Below are positions 36,446-45,872 of a stretch of 64,000 nucleotides of DNA, piece by piece; the first letter of the stretch is position 1, and each line of letters starts with the position of its first letter. Made by a program: the position numbers and the translations under genes. A model generated the notes under the pieces. It did no database searches. It worked only from the letters and a program-made list of their open reading frames with translations, and was not told where the DNA came from. This stretch comes from Rhodothermales bacterium (lineage in GTDB: Bacteria > Bacteroidota > Rhodothermia > Rhodothermales > Bin80), in assembly GCA_951812585.1 (NCBI GenBank), contig OX638318.1, positions 524,819 through 588,818 on the forward strand, given 5' to 3'.

Positions 36446-39400
36446 TTAGAATGTGAGCCGGACACCCATCGTGACGCGCCGGATGTTCAGGAAGGTGTTG
36501 AAGCGAAGGTTCGGCATGTCAATGTATGCCTTGTCCTCCAGCATCTGATCCACCTCGTTCTGTGGCACCTCGTCCCAACTGGAGCCGTTCCACCGCGAAT
36601 AGGTTTCGGTATCGGCGGCCCAATACCACGCCACCGAACTAGGTGCCTGGACACTCGTCAATGAGCCCACGGCCTCTACGGGCTGGTAGTCCACATCTGG
36701 ATGGCGGAATACACCCGGCTTGTCGTTGCCGGGTACCCAGATGTAGGGAAACCCGCCTGACTGGACCTTTTCCGAATAGCTCAGGTCAGCGTCGATGGCA
36801 TTCAGCTCATCGTAGATGTCAGCCGGCAGGTGGAGTGACCACATGTAGCGGTCGAAATCCCGGTTATCGGGATGAAAAGCCGTGGCGCTGTAGAGGTGAC
36901 GCCGGTTGAAGACATTGTCAACATCGAGAAAGAGCTGGGCAGCACCGAACTGCGTGTTGATATGCTTCGTGAAGCGCAGGTCAAACCCGACAAAGCTCCG
37001 CCAGCGCACATTCTCCTGAAGTTCTGGCGGTGCAGCGGCACCCCCCGACCAGGTCCACTGCGTACCGGCGCGCCATTCGCCCAGCAGGCTGATGCGCCAG
37101 TCCCCGAGAAGATCTCCGTTGAGCACGCTCGGCATCCACTTGGTCGGCGTGAGAATAAGCAGGTTTCCGCGCGCAAATGGCTCTGCCAGTGGTGCGCCAA
37201 TGCGATAATCCGTGGATGTCCGCAGGTAGTTGCGCTGCTCAAACGTGTTCTCGTTGAACTGACCATAGCCGAAGTTGCCGCCCTTGGTCTGCAAGTAGGT
37301 GTAGTTCAGGAATCCACGCACCCACGACCCGCGGGTCTTCGTCAGCGTAACCTCTGCGCCACGCACATCCCTGTAGTTCCAAGGCTCGCGCGTAGTGTAC
37401 TGAACCACGCTACCGAGCGAACGATAGGTCACGCCACGCGGCTGATTCTGGATGTCGCGATAGTAGCCGGAGATGCGCAGCAGGAACTGGTCCGCAATGT
37501 TCTGGTCGAATCCCAATTCGTATGCTACTGTTAGGGGCATCGGATGGCTGGGATTGCCTATCTGATCAATGCCGCCGTTGCGGGACTGCTGAATGCCAAA
37601 CACGTCAAACGGATTGAGCATCTGGCGGAAATGCCCGTAGTTGAAGTACAGTTTGCTGTCCAGCGTGATGGGGAACGATATACCCAGGCGCGGGCTGACA
37701 AAAATCTGCGCTGCTGGGTCCTCCTTGTCCAAGAGCTCATCCAGCCCCTCCACCTGCTGTCGGAAGGCGGCATCATAGGGGTTTTCTGCGACCCACCACG
37801 GCGAGTTCGCATCAAAGAAGTCTAACCTGAGGCCCAGGTTGGCAATCATGCCCTGGAATTCCAGCTTGCCCTGTGCATAGGCGGCACCCTGGATGGGCGT
37901 CCGCTCGAAGGGATAAGCAGCCTCCGGCTCCGGACCGACCAGCGCCAGGTTGACGCGCTGGTAGTTGAGGTCGTAGTCGCTGATGATCAGCTCCGCGCCC
38001 GTCTTGAGCTGAAGGACACGGGTAAGCTGGCTTGTAAGATCGAAGCGCCCCGTAAAAACGCTCACGTCAGAGGTGTCACGCGTCTTGACCCAGTGTCCGC
38101 CTGTCGTTTCAGCACCGCCGATCAGATTGCCACCCTGACCCAGGAATCCAAACGGTTCGTCACCAACCACATAAGGCGTGATGACGCCGTCGCCATTGAG
38201 GTCCTCACGACCGCCAAATTCCGTCAGCCGATCATAATTGTCCAGTCCCGCCTCCGTGGGTCGCCCCAGGTTGTTCGTATAAGGTACCTGAACGAAGTTT
38301 CCGTTTTCGTCGATGTAGGACCCATCCCGCAGGTTGGGGAAATGACTGCGGTACTTCGTCGCAAGATTCTGCAGGCTGACTTCGTAAAATGTGCTTGCAC
38401 TCAGCGTATGCGTGAAGGTCGCACCAAAAAGGCCATGGTCGATGTCCGCAAGCGGGAAAGCTCCGTCCGAAAGGATCACACGACCCCTGCGATTGATGCC
38501 ATCCACTATTTCTGCACCCGCACCCCACCAAGGGTAACTGGGCAGATTGCCGCTGTACATACGCAAATCCGCGGAGCCCTGCGACTGATTGATACCGCGC
38601 TCCGTGCCCTGCATGGCGTTCAAGGTCAGCTTCATGCCGCGGCGCACGTTGGAGACCAGTTTGGCCTGAAATGTGTTGCTGTTGAAGGCCTCGCGCGACT
38701 GCGGGTACAAATAGGCCCGCTGTGTGCCGCGATAGGAAACCAGAAAACGCAGGTCTCCGAGCTGGGAACTGAGTCCCGGCACTAGCGGACCGCTCACACT
38801 TATGTCCGCCTCGTAGTCGGGAACCGTGATTGCATTGTCCTTGCGATGCGTGTGCTTGAAATAGTCCTGCATGTCCTGTGCAGTGACATCAAACCCTTCG
38901 TCATTCCTTAGCCGCTCCGCAAGCGTGGTCCAGCCCTCAAAGCCGTTGTACTGGAGCTGCTTGTACGAATCCCAAGCACCGCTCTCGGTGCCGTCCATCG
39001 CAACATCGGGATCCAGGAATGGCCGGATAAACCAGTTATCGCAGTCGCCGTACACCCGCGTGCTGAAGTCACAATCGTCCAGGTTTGTGCCTCCTAGCCC
39101 CTCAAGAGATTTTGGCTGCGCCGGGATATAGCGCATGAGCGCGTCTACGTTGTACCGCGTGCGCGAAGGCTCCTTGGAAGTCACATTGACGATGCCGCTT
39201 CGCACATTCCCATACTCCGCATTGAATCCACCCGTCTGCACCTGCACCTCCTCCAGCGAAGTGTAGCTGATGTTGGTAAACGGCTGATGCGACCGGCCCG
39301 TCCGCAGATTCATGCCATCGACTACGAAGGCGACCTCACTGAGGCCGCCGCCGCGAACGCGCAAACCCGGCTCAATGCCGGCCTGAAGGTCCAGAACTTC

Positions 39401-39841
39401 CGTCACACCTGCCACGGGCAGGTCTTCGAACGCTTCAGCATTCAAGCTGGCGACGTTGGCCGACACATCTAACTGCACAATCGGACGCTCACTCACGACA
39501 ATAATCTCATCCAGCCCGATCTCTTGCTCTCGCATTTCGATGTCAAGGGTCGCCGTCAAACCCGTCGACACCCGCACGCCGGTGATGGATTCTTCGGTGT
39601 AGCCGACAAACGAGATCCGCAGCGTATACGTACCCGGCCGTACGTTGTTGATGAAGTAGAATCCCTCAACATCGCTGGCCGTACCCTGCTGCGTCTCCAC
39701 GATCAGAATGTTCACGCCCGGGATCGACTCGCCCGTTGCGGCATCTGTCACCGTGCCGGCGATCTTCCCCCGCTGTGCAAGTGCGGGCGATGCTATAAGA
39801 AGTAATACCGCGAAAAGGCCCAGTAGCTGTGCATGCCTCAT
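36446..39841 (-). CDS. TonB-dependent receptor with N-terminal carboxypeptidase-like domain
   Basis: About 1131 residues. The signal peptide (GLFAVLLLIASPALAQ) is followed by a carboxypeptidase regulatory-like domain (KIAGTVTDAATGESIPGVNI, then GFYFINNVRPGTYTLRISFVGY), a plug domain (EVLDLQAGIEPGLRVRGGG, AFVVDGMNLR, EEVQVQTGGFNAEYGNVRSG) and a long outer membrane beta-barrel ending in NIRRVTMGVRLTF with a terminal Phe. No SusD gene accompanies it. It should import a TonB-energised substrate, possibly an oligosaccharide or peptide. The start at ATG 39841 (MRHAQLL) is preferred to one 15 bases upstream. A LacI-type operator and a TAnnTTTG-like promoter lie 130-190 bases upstream. Confidence 0.92.
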   Translation of the reverse strand: MRHAQLLGLFAVLLLIASPALAQRGKIAGTVTDAATGESIPGVNILIVETQQGTASDVEGFYFINNVRPGTYTLRISFVGYTEESITGVRVSTGLTATLDIEMREQEIGLDEIIVVSERPIVQLDVSANVASLNAEAFEDLPVAGVTEVLDLQAGIEPGLRVRGGGLSEVAFVVDGMNLRTGRSHQPFTNISYTSLEEVQVQTGGFNAEYGNVRSGIVNVTSKEPSRTRYNVDALMRYIPAQPKSLEGLGGTNLDDCDFSTRVYGDCDNWFIRPFLDPDVAMDGTESGAWDSYKQLQYNGFEGWTTLAERLRNDEGFDVTAQDMQDYFKHTHRKDNAITVPDYEADISVSGPLVPGLSSQLGDLRFLVSYRGTQRAYLYPQSREAFNSNTFQAKLVSNVRRGMKLTLNAMQGTERGINQSQGSADLRMYSGNLPSYPWWGAGAEIVDGINRRGRVILSDGAFPLADIDHGLFGATFTHTLSASTFYEVSLQNLATKYRSHFPNLRDGSYIDENGNFVQVPYTNNLGRPTEAGLDNYDRLTEFGGREDLNGDGVITPYVVGDEPFGFLGQGGNLIGGAETTGGHWVKTRDTSDVSVFTGRFDLTSQLTRVLQLKTGAELIISDYDLNYQRVNLALVGPEPEAAYPFERTPIQGAAYAQGKLEFQGMIANLGLRLDFFDANSPWWVAENPYDAAFRQQVEGLDELLDKEDPAAQIFVSPRLGISFPITLDSKLYFNYGHFRQMLNPFDVFGIQQSRNGGIDQIGNPSHPMPLTVAYELGFDQNIADQFLLRISGYYRDIQNQPRGVTYRSLGSVVQYTTREPWNYRDVRGAEVTLTKTRGSWVRGFLNYTYLQTKGGNFGYGQFNENTFEQRNYLRTSTDYRIGAPLAEPFARGNLLILTPTKWMPSVLNGDLLGDWRISLLGEWRAGTQWTWSGGAAAPPELQENVRWRSFVGFDLRFTKHINTQFGAAQLFLDVDNVFNRRHLYSATAFHPDNRDFDRYMWSLHLPADIYDELNAIDADLSYSEKVQSGGFPYIWVPGNDKPGVFRHPDVDYQPVEAVGSLTSVQAPSSVAWYWAADTETYSRWNGSSWDEVPQNEVDQMLEDKAYIDMPNLRFNTFLNIRRVTMGVRLTF

Positions 39842-39971
39842 AGCGCGTTCCTCCACATTGTTCTAGTTGCAGTTTTCAATCCCGCCCAGCCACCAGGGTT
39901 CCTTATGGTTGGCTCCATTTCGTAACTCACCAATCATAGGGTTCCCGGCACTCGGGCAAGACTGTTCGTCT

Positions 39972-40004
39972 TAAACCTAGCGAATATCCAAAAAAGACCA
40001 CAAG
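39972..40004 (-). promoter_or_regulatory. candidate Bacteroidota-type promoter for the TonB receptor
   Basis: On the minus strand CTTG (40001-40004) is followed after 21 bases by TAGGTTTA (39972-39979). This is one mismatch from the Bacteroidota -7 consensus TAnnTTTG with the usual -33 TTG spacing. It would give a 5' leader of about 125 bases. Confidence 0.4.
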
Positions 40005-40013
40005 ATGACAAAC

Positions 40014-40028
40014 TGGAAACGCTTCCGA
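40014..40028. promoter_or_regulatory. LacI/GalR-family-like operator
   Basis: TGGAAACGCTTCCGA is a near-palindrome around a central CG: the inner 12 bases match their reverse complement at 10 positions. This is the shape of LacI/GalR-family and Cre-type operators. It lies just upstream of the candidate -33 box of the receptor gene. No LacI-family regulator is in the window. Confidence 0.4.
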
Positions 40029-40391
40029 AACTCTTCATATTCCCTTCACGTCAGCGGCTTCCCGCCATCTTGAACCACACCTGAACGTCGGTTACAGCCC
40101 TCGAAATATGTGCCCCTGGTCGTACACGCAAGCCCGGCCTGACTCCCCAATGGGCAATGCGCGCGGTGCCCAAAGCACTTCGCCCGCCCTGGGTCGTCCG
40201 TACGAATATGCCGGCTTGGTCCCGAACGGCCCACTGCCCCGCCGCCACGAAGTGCGGCCCCGTACCGTAACCAGCAGCGGCCGGTGAATCGGCATAGGCC
40301 GGGCTTGCCCGGGCGCATGCCTGTCTGGCGATCCTGCGTGCTGCCGCACCTTTACTTTATCCTTTTCGCGTGCGCCCTTGGCCTGGCGGGC

Positions 40392-41993
40392 CTACCAGAA
40401 CAGCACGTACAGCGCAGTGGTAATCGCCATTACACCGAATGCCAGACCGGCAAACAGCGGATCGGTTTTCAGCACGCCGCCACCCAGGCTGATCCCCTTC
40501 TTGCTGTCCTGCCCCTTGCCTTCGGCCAGGGAGAGCACGACGATCACGGCCACCGAAATCACGAAAGCCACGCCCATGCGGTCCAGAAACGGGAGTGCGG
40601 GAAAGAACCACTTCAAGGCCCAGGTCAGCGGAATGCTGAGCAGCGCCGAAACCACCGCGGAATTGGCCGTGGCCTTCTTCCAGAACAGCCCCATGATGAA
40701 AATGGCCAGGACGCCCGGACTGACAAAGCCCGTGTATTCCTGTATGTACTGAAAGACCTGGTCGAGCGACGCCAAAAGCGGTGCAAGGCATACCGCGATC
40801 CCGATACAAATCAAGGCCACGATCCGTCCTGTGCGCACCAGGCCCGCTTCCGAAGCGGACTTGTTCAGGTAGTTCCGATATATGTCCATCGTGAAGATGG
40901 TCGCTGTGCTGTTCATCATCGAGGCCAGAGACGACACAATGGCCGCGATGAGCGCAGCAAAGGCCAGACCCTTCAACCCGGGGCCCACATATGCGTTAAG
41001 TAGCCATGGATACGCCTCGTCCGCGGCATCAATCGGCGCACTGATCGCATAGGCCACGATGCCAGGCAACACCACGATCAGCGGCAAGAGTAGCTTCAGG
41101 TAGGCGGCAAACGCGACGCCGCGCTGCGCTTCCCTGAGGCTCCGTGCCGCCAGTGTGCGCTGAATGATATACTGGTTGCATCCCCAGTAAAACAAGTTGG
41201 CAATCCACATGCCACCTAGCAGCACGCCCAGTCCAGGCAAAAGGTCGTATGCGTCTTTGAGCACGCCCTTGTCATCGGTGTAGAGCAGCTCGTCCTCGAA
41301 GAGGATCATATTGAAACGATCCGGCGCTTCCGCGAACAGGCGTGTAAGCCCCGCAAGCGGACCCTGACCATCGCTGAATGCATTCAGGGCCAGCACCGTC
41401 GTCAGAAGGCCGCCGCCGACCAGAAAGAATACCTGAACAACGTCAGTCCAGGCCACGGCCTTGAGTCCGCCGTACACACTGTACGCCGAGGCGAAGACCG
41501 CCAGCGCCACAACGCCGACCCACAGCTCCAAGCCCATGATCCCCTTGAGCGCAAGCGCACCGAGATAGAGCACGCTGGTAAGGTTTACAAACACATAGAC
41601 GAGCAGCCAGAACACTGCCAGGAGCGTCCGCACCCGCGCATCGTACCGCACCTCCAGAAACTGGGGCATCGTGAAGATGCCTTTCTTCAGGTAGATCGGG
41701 ATAAAGAGCCACGCAACGAGAAGCAGCGTGATGGCGGCCATCCACTCGTAGCTCGCAATGGCCAGTCCCAGGCGAAAACCCGACCCACTCATACCGATGA
41801 ACTGCTCCGCAGAAATGTTGGACGCAATAAGCGAAGCCCCGATCGCCCACCAGGGCAGCGCCTTGCTGGCAAGGAAATAATCTGCGGCGTCTTTCGTGTG
41901 CCCCTTCTTCTCTCTCGACACCCAGAGGCCTACGCCTACGATGAGCAGGCAGTAGGCCCCGAAGACGATATAGTCAATACGTGCAAAATCCAT
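40392..41993 (-). CDS. sodium:solute symporter, SGLT (sodium/sugar) type
   Basis: A 533-residue polytopic membrane protein with about 14 predicted helices. Family signatures of the SSS/SGLT group are clear: DYFLASKALPWWAIGASLIA, SNISAEQFIGMSGSGF, MPQFLEVRYD, SVYGGLKAVAWTDVVQ, GCNQYIIQRTLAA, ALIAAIVSSLASMMNSTATI and EYTGFVSPGVLAIF. It should couple Na+ entry to uptake of a sugar or similar solute such as inositol. The start ATG at 41993 gives the usual short N terminus. It stands alone, about 190 bases from the lipoprotein gene upstream. It may serve the same glycan-use programme as region 1, but nothing in the sequence proves it. Confidence 0.92.
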   Translation of the reverse strand: MDFARIDYIVFGAYCLLIVGVGLWVSREKKGHTKDAADYFLASKALPWWAIGASLIASNISAEQFIGMSGSGFRLGLAIASYEWMAAITLLLVAWLFIPIYLKKGIFTMPQFLEVRYDARVRTLLAVFWLLVYVFVNLTSVLYLGALALKGIMGLELWVGVVALAVFASAYSVYGGLKAVAWTDVVQVFFLVGGGLLTTVLALNAFSDGQGPLAGLTRLFAEAPDRFNMILFEDELLYTDDKGVLKDAYDLLPGLGVLLGGMWIANLFYWGCNQYIIQRTLAARSLREAQRGVAFAAYLKLLLPLIVVLPGIVAYAISAPIDAADEAYPWLLNAYVGPGLKGLAFAALIAAIVSSLASMMNSTATIFTMDIYRNYLNKSASEAGLVRTGRIVALICIGIAVCLAPLLASLDQVFQYIQEYTGFVSPGVLAIFIMGLFWKKATANSAVVSALLSIPLTWALKWFFPALPFLDRMGVAFVISVAVIVVLSLAEGKGQDSKKGISLGGGVLKTDPLFAGLAFGVMAITTALYVLFW

Positions 41994-42185
41994 CTCGTAC
42001 CACAGTCATGGAATCAACAGCCCCTGTCCCAAATGGCAGGCGTAAACAGCCACACCGTGCGCTTTTGCTTGCCCAGTCCTTCTGGATCCCACCCGCACAT
42101 CCGGCTCTGCGGAAAGCCCCCTGAAAAAGTCTTTCCTCCAAGGCACTAGAACACCGCCGCCGGCGGCCTGTACATTCTTACATTC

Positions 42186-42674
42186 TTATCGCACGCGCCG
42201 CCACACCTCGTCATAGCGGCTGTCTTGCACGCCCCCGACATGGTGCCAAATTGAATCGCCGACGATCTCACACTCAAACATGAACTGCTCACCTACGTTC
42301 TGCGGGATGGCGCTGTATTTTACAACTTCGGTGTAGAAGCCTCCCGGCTCCAAGAAGTAGGTTCCGCCCTGGGCATGCACAAACTCGTCCGCAGACTGCC
42401 GAATAAACATCCAGTGCGTTTCGTTGAGAATCTTGAGGGTTGGTGCGGACTGATAATCCGGATCCGACTCAAACTCGCCCGAAAGTGCGGCTGCCGACTC
42501 ATTGATGCGCACAAGCTCCCACGAGCCAACCAGGCTTGGACAGATATCGCCACCGCCCGTGGCAGCCTCGGCGTCTTCGCCGTCCAACGCGGCGTCTTCG
42601 GCATTTTCTGCACAACCGAGGGCGATCATGGCAAGCAGAGCGGTAGTGAGTACAGCGTGGCCAATCGTCTTCAT
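42186..42674 (-). CDS. small lipoprotein with lipocalin-like (DUF4488-type) pattern
   Basis: A 162-residue lipoprotein (lipobox IALGC, C21) with an acidic, alanine-rich linker (residues 22-45) and a small beta-rich domain that begins LVGSWELVRI and contains LKILNETHWMFIRQ, TYFLEPGGFYTEVVKY and GDSIWHHVG. The GSWEL opening and later KILNETHW resemble lipocalin-like DUF4488 proteins of Bacteroidota; I assign it at that level only. It lies between two sodium symporter genes on the same strand, with 190-200-base gaps on both sides, so it is probably a separate transcription unit. Confidence 0.75.
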   Translation of the reverse strand: MKTIGHAVLTTALLAMIALGCAENAEDAALDGEDAEAATGGGDICPSLVGSWELVRINESAAALSGEFESDPDYQSAPTLKILNETHWMFIRQSADEFVHAQGGTYFLEPGGFYTEVVKYSAIPQNVGEQFMFECEIVGDSIWHHVGGVQDSRYDEVWRRVR

Positions 42675-42761
42675 AGCGGCACCTCAAAGCGGGAATAGCT
42701 GACAACAGCAATATAAGGAATGTGAAGACTTAATGCGCACCTGCGCTGCACCAAGCCTGCA

Positions 42762-42792
42762 GGAACCCGATTGGGCTGCCACGCGGGGTTCC
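42762..42792 (-). terminator. possible terminator after the VC_2705-type symporter
   Basis: GGAACCC (42762-42768) and GGGTTCC (42786-42792) pair perfectly over 7 bp around a 17-base loop, about 80 bases downstream of the symporter stop at 42875. No T-run follows; weak support. Confidence 0.25.
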
Positions 42793-42874
42793 GGCTCAGC
42801 GCGGCGTCGTGCCCGGAACGATCTGTAACCGGTGGACCGCCGCGGCAGGCCGAACGGCGCGGATCAGAAGAGAC

Positions 42875-44548
42875 CTATCTGCCCGGCCCTCGAATCTCGT
42901 CCACCAGGCGACCGATGGCAGCGGGCGGCGCGGGCGTGAAACGCGATACGACAAGTGCAACGACGAAGTTAATCACCATGCCGAGGGCTCCGATGCCTTC
43001 GGGCGATATGCCAAACAGCCAGTGTGCGTCCGAGTTCAGCTCAGGACTGATGAACTTGAAGAAGATGATGTACCCCGCAGTGAATGCGATCCCGCTGATC
43101 ATGCCGCTGATCGCACCGTACTTGTTCATCCTGCGGGTGAAGATGCCCAGGATGATCGCCGGAAAGAAGGAGGCAGCCGCCAACCCGAACGCGAAGGCGA
43201 CCACCTGCGCAACAAATCCGGGCGGGTCGATGCCGAAATATCCCGCAATGCAGACCGCTACGCCCGCCGTGATGCGCGCCGTCAAGAGCTCCTGCCTTTC
43301 CGTGATATTGGGCCGCAACCCTTTCTTCAGGAGGTCCCGCGCGACCGATGTGGAAATCACCAGGAGCAGCCCCGCGGCAGTTGAAAGCGCCGCCGCCAGC
43401 CCCCCGGCAGCTACCAGGCCAATAACCCAGTTTGGCAGACCCGCGATCTCAGGGTTGGCCAGCACCATGATGTCTGGATCGATCACCAGCTCGTTGGCCA
43501 CATCATCACCCACATACTGGATGCGCCCGTCGCCGCTTTTGTCCTCGAATGCAATCAGGCCTGTGGCCTCCCAGTTCTTGAACCAGGGCGGCACCGATGC
43601 ATACGGCGTCTCAGAAACGGTGTTTAACAGGTTCGTGCGCGCAAAGGCCGCCACAGCCGGAGCGCTGGTATACAAGAGCGCAATAAAGACCAGCGCCCAA
43701 CCAGCGCTGCTGCGGGCAGCAGCCACGCGCGGCACAGTGTAGAAGCGAACGATGACATGCGGCAAGCCCGCCGTACCCACCATCAGGGCCGCCGTAATGG
43801 CGAAGACATCAATCACGCGCTTGTTGCCGGCAGTGTACAAGTGGAAACCCAACTCCGTGCTTAGGCCATCCAGCTTGTCCAGCAAATAGACGCCCGACCC
43901 GTCCGCCAGCGTGCTTCCGAAACCGATCTGCGGTACCACATGCCCGGTCATCAGCAGAGAAATGAAGATTGCCGGCACCAGGTAGGCAAAGATCAGCACG
44001 CAATACTGCGCAACCTGCGTATAGGTGATGCCCTTCATGCCGCCGAGCACGGCATAGAAAAACACGATGCCCATGCCAATCAGCACGCCCGGCACAATGT
44101 CAATCTCCAGAAAGCGGGAAAACACAATGCCCACGCCGCGCATCTGTCCGGCCACATACGTGAACGACACAAACACCGCGCAGATGATGGCCACAAAGCG
44201 GGCCGTCTGCGAATAGTACCGGTCGCCCACAAAATCCGGTACGGTAAACTTGCCGAAGCGGCGCAGGTACGGCGCCAAAAGCAACGCCAACAGCACATAG
44301 CCCCCCGTCCACCCCATGAGGTATACGCTGCCGTCGCGTCCCAGGAAGGCGATGATGCCTGCCATCGATATGAATGAAGCCGCGCTCATCCAGTCGGCCG
44401 CCGTCGCCATGCCATTCAGCACGGGTGGCACGCGGCCGCCGGCTACATAGAACTCTCCCGTTGACCCTGCCCGCGACCACACGGCTACGCCGATGTACAG
44501 GGCGAAAGTCAGCCCTACAAGGACAAAGGTCCACGCTTGTGCATCCAT
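42875..44548 (-). CDS. sodium:solute symporter large subunit, VC_2705 subfamily
   Basis: A 557-residue polytopic protein of the SSS family, acetate-permease-like (ActP/VC_2705 group): FYVAGGRVPPVLNGMATAAD, WMSAASFISMAG, FGKFTVPDFVGDRYYS, GGMKGITYTQVAQYCVL, GTAGLPHVIVRFYTVP and AGGLAAALSTAAGLLLVIST. This group is normally encoded with a DUF4212 small subunit, which is exactly the case here: the two overlap as TGATG. The usual substrates in the group are short-chain carboxylates; the true substrate is not visible. An insert after the central helices (about residues 310-370, EDKSGDGRIQYVGDD) is typical for the subfamily. It is the last gene of a four-gene minus-strand operon with the WbqC and MscS genes. 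Confidence 0.93.
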   Translation of the reverse strand: MDAQAWTFVLVGLTFALYIGVAVWSRAGSTGEFYVAGGRVPPVLNGMATAADWMSAASFISMAGIIAFLGRDGSVYLMGWTGGYVLLALLLAPYLRRFGKFTVPDFVGDRYYSQTARFVAIICAVFVSFTYVAGQMRGVGIVFSRFLEIDIVPGVLIGMGIVFFYAVLGGMKGITYTQVAQYCVLIFAYLVPAIFISLLMTGHVVPQIGFGSTLADGSGVYLLDKLDGLSTELGFHLYTAGNKRVIDVFAITAALMVGTAGLPHVIVRFYTVPRVAAARSSAGWALVFIALLYTSAPAVAAFARTNLLNTVSETPYASVPPWFKNWEATGLIAFEDKSGDGRIQYVGDDVANELVIDPDIMVLANPEIAGLPNWVIGLVAAGGLAAALSTAAGLLLVISTSVARDLLKKGLRPNITERQELLTARITAGVAVCIAGYFGIDPPGFVAQVVAFAFGLAAASFFPAIILGIFTRRMNKYGAISGMISGIAFTAGYIIFFKFISPELNSDAHWLFGISPEGIGALGMVINFVVALVVSRFTPAPPAAIGRLVDEIRGPGR

Positions 44549-44790
44549 CAGCGCTGTGCGGCCTCCTCCCTCTTGTCCAGACGATTCATCAAAAAGACGT
44601 ACACGAAGATGAGCACAACAAAGACGTAAATCGCACCCTGCTGCGCAAACCAGAACCCGAGCTTGAATCCGCCAAATCGGATCGAATCCAGCTCATCGAC
44701 CAGCAGTACACCAAATCCGAATGACACCAGGAACCAGATGGTCAGCAGAATCCCGACGTACTTGAGGTTGGTCTTCCAGTAGCTGTTCAT
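44548..44790 (-). CDS. DUF4212 symporter small subunit
   Basis: An 80-residue protein with two membrane helices (about 11-31 and 48-68) and the DUF4212 pattern YWKTNLKYVGILLTIWFLVS and FGFWFAQQG-like motif (LGFWFAQQGAIYVFVVLIF). DUF4212 proteins are the small partner of VC_2705-type symporters. The start overlaps the upstream MscS stop (ATGA) and the stop overlaps the large-subunit start (TGATG), so all three are translationally linked. Confidence 0.93.
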   Translation of the reverse strand: MNSYWKTNLKYVGILLTIWFLVSFGFGVLLVDELDSIRFGGFKLGFWFAQQGAIYVFVVLIFVYVFLMNRLDKREEAAQR

Positions 44791-45872
44791 GGCGGGTCCT
44801 CGCCGCGTTCGAGGAATAGGGTGCGCGCCGGATAAGCCAAGCCGAGGCCCTGTGCTTCAACGAGTCTAAGGATACGCATCAGGATCGCTTCCTGCGCCTC
44901 CATGAAAGCGCCCAGGTCAGGCCTTGTCGTCAGCACCTGCACCAGAATGCCGTAGCCGGATTCTTCCATCGACTCCAGGCGGACCACCATAGTGGCGGTG
45001 TCAATACCCCCCACCTCCGACAGCTGCGTGCGCAGCGATGCAATAAAGGCTTCTATCTGGTCGGGCGTGGCCCGACCATCCAGCACGACCTGGTGGCGAA
45101 TGCGCCGCTTCTTGCGCAGAGAGTGGTTGACGACTGTGGTCGTGGTGAACGACTGGTTGGGTATGGTTGCAACGGACTGATCAAACTGGCGAATCCGTGT
45201 CACGCGCAGTCCGATCTGCTCAATTACGCCTTCGGTCCCGTCGACATCGACCACGTCTCCAACAATGAATGGCCGATCAGTCAGCACGACGACGAATCCG
45301 AAAAAATTGGCCACGGCGTCCTTGGCCGCTAGCGCCAGCGCCAACCCACCAATGCTGAGGCTGGCAATAAAGCTGGTGACTGGAACGCTCAGCGAATCAG
45401 CAACGGCAATGGATACGATCACGACCACGCCTGCCTTCGCTATGGTGCGCGCAAAGGGGACGATCTGATCATCCGTACGCGATTCTGTCTCTTCGGCCTT
45501 GCGAAGCGCAACGCCTGCCGCCACATCGATGAGCCTGAAAACAGCGGCTACCAGTGCCACGATCAAGGCCACCAGAAGGCCCCGCGTCACGACGAGGTGC
45601 ACGTTCAAGGGCTCCACAGGCAAGTCGAGTACCCGCGTAATGGCGTACCACAACAGCACTGTGACCAAGAGGCTGAGCGGCTTGGGCATGAGCCTGTTGA
45701 ATTCCTCTGCCCACTTTTTCTTGGACTCCTTGCCGAGCCGCGTCGCTGCGCCCACCAGGCGGCGCATAACCGGCCGCACGATGAATTCAAGCAGCAGCAG
45801 CGCCGCCGCCAGACAGAGCCGCCACAAGGTGACCCCCCAGAGGTATTCCTGCTGAAAAAACTGTAGATCCAT
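44787..45872 (-). CDS. MscS-family mechanosensitive channel
   Basis: A 361-residue membrane protein. Four or so N-terminal helices lead to the MscS pore helix and core (SLSIGGLALALAAKDAVANF, FGFVVVLTDRPFIVGDVVDV) and a cytoplasmic beta and alpha/beta domain (EGVIEQIGLRVTRIRQFDQS, VATIPNQSFTTTTVVNHSLR). It should open on membrane tension to release solutes in osmotic downshock. The start at ATG 45872 overlaps the WbqC gene stop (TGATG); a longer open frame extending to 46385 is only the antisense/frame shadow of that upstream gene. Coupling with a sodium symporter could balance solute uptake and release. Confidence 0.9.
   Translation of the reverse strand: MDLQFFQQEYLWGVTLWRLCLAAALLLLEFIVRPVMRRLVGAATRLGKESKKKWAEEFNRLMPKPLSLLVTVLLWYAITRVLDLPVEPLNVHLVVTRGLLVALIVALVAAVFRLIDVAAGVALRKAEETESRTDDQIVPFARTIAKAGVVVIVSIAVADSLSVPVTSFIASLSIGGLALALAAKDAVANFFGFVVVLTDRPFIVGDVVDVDGTEGVIEQIGLRVTRIRQFDQSVATIPNQSFTTTTVVNHSLRKKRRIRHQVVLDGRATPDQIEAFIASLRTQLSEVGGIDTATMVVRLESMEESGYGILVQVLTTRPDLGAFMEAQEAILMRILRLVEAQGLGLAYPARTLFLERGEDPP

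Larger units (their letters stand above)
39842..40391. other. 550-base region upstream of the TonB receptor gene
   Basis: The first 190 bases hold a promoter candidate and an operator-like palindrome for the receptor gene (listed separately). From about 40050 to 40391 I see only short GC-rich frames on the minus strand, for example one ending at 40051 with a run of Ala, Gly and Arg codons. They have no recognisable family pattern. This stretch is also the 3' flank of the symporter gene (stop at 40392); no strong hairpin was found there. Confidence 0.45.

Noticed and set aside
40051-40340. Minus-strand frame with an Ala/Gly-rich product upstream of the TonB receptor
   Set aside because: It has no suitable ATG and no family pattern; GC-rich sequence gives such frames easily. 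Kept only as unexplained sequence.
42151-42166. GCCGCCGGCGGC palindrome downstream of the lipoprotein gene
   Set aside because: It is a perfect palindrome without room for a stable loop and has no T-run, so a terminator call is not justified; the adjacent TACATTCT duplication is short and may be chance.
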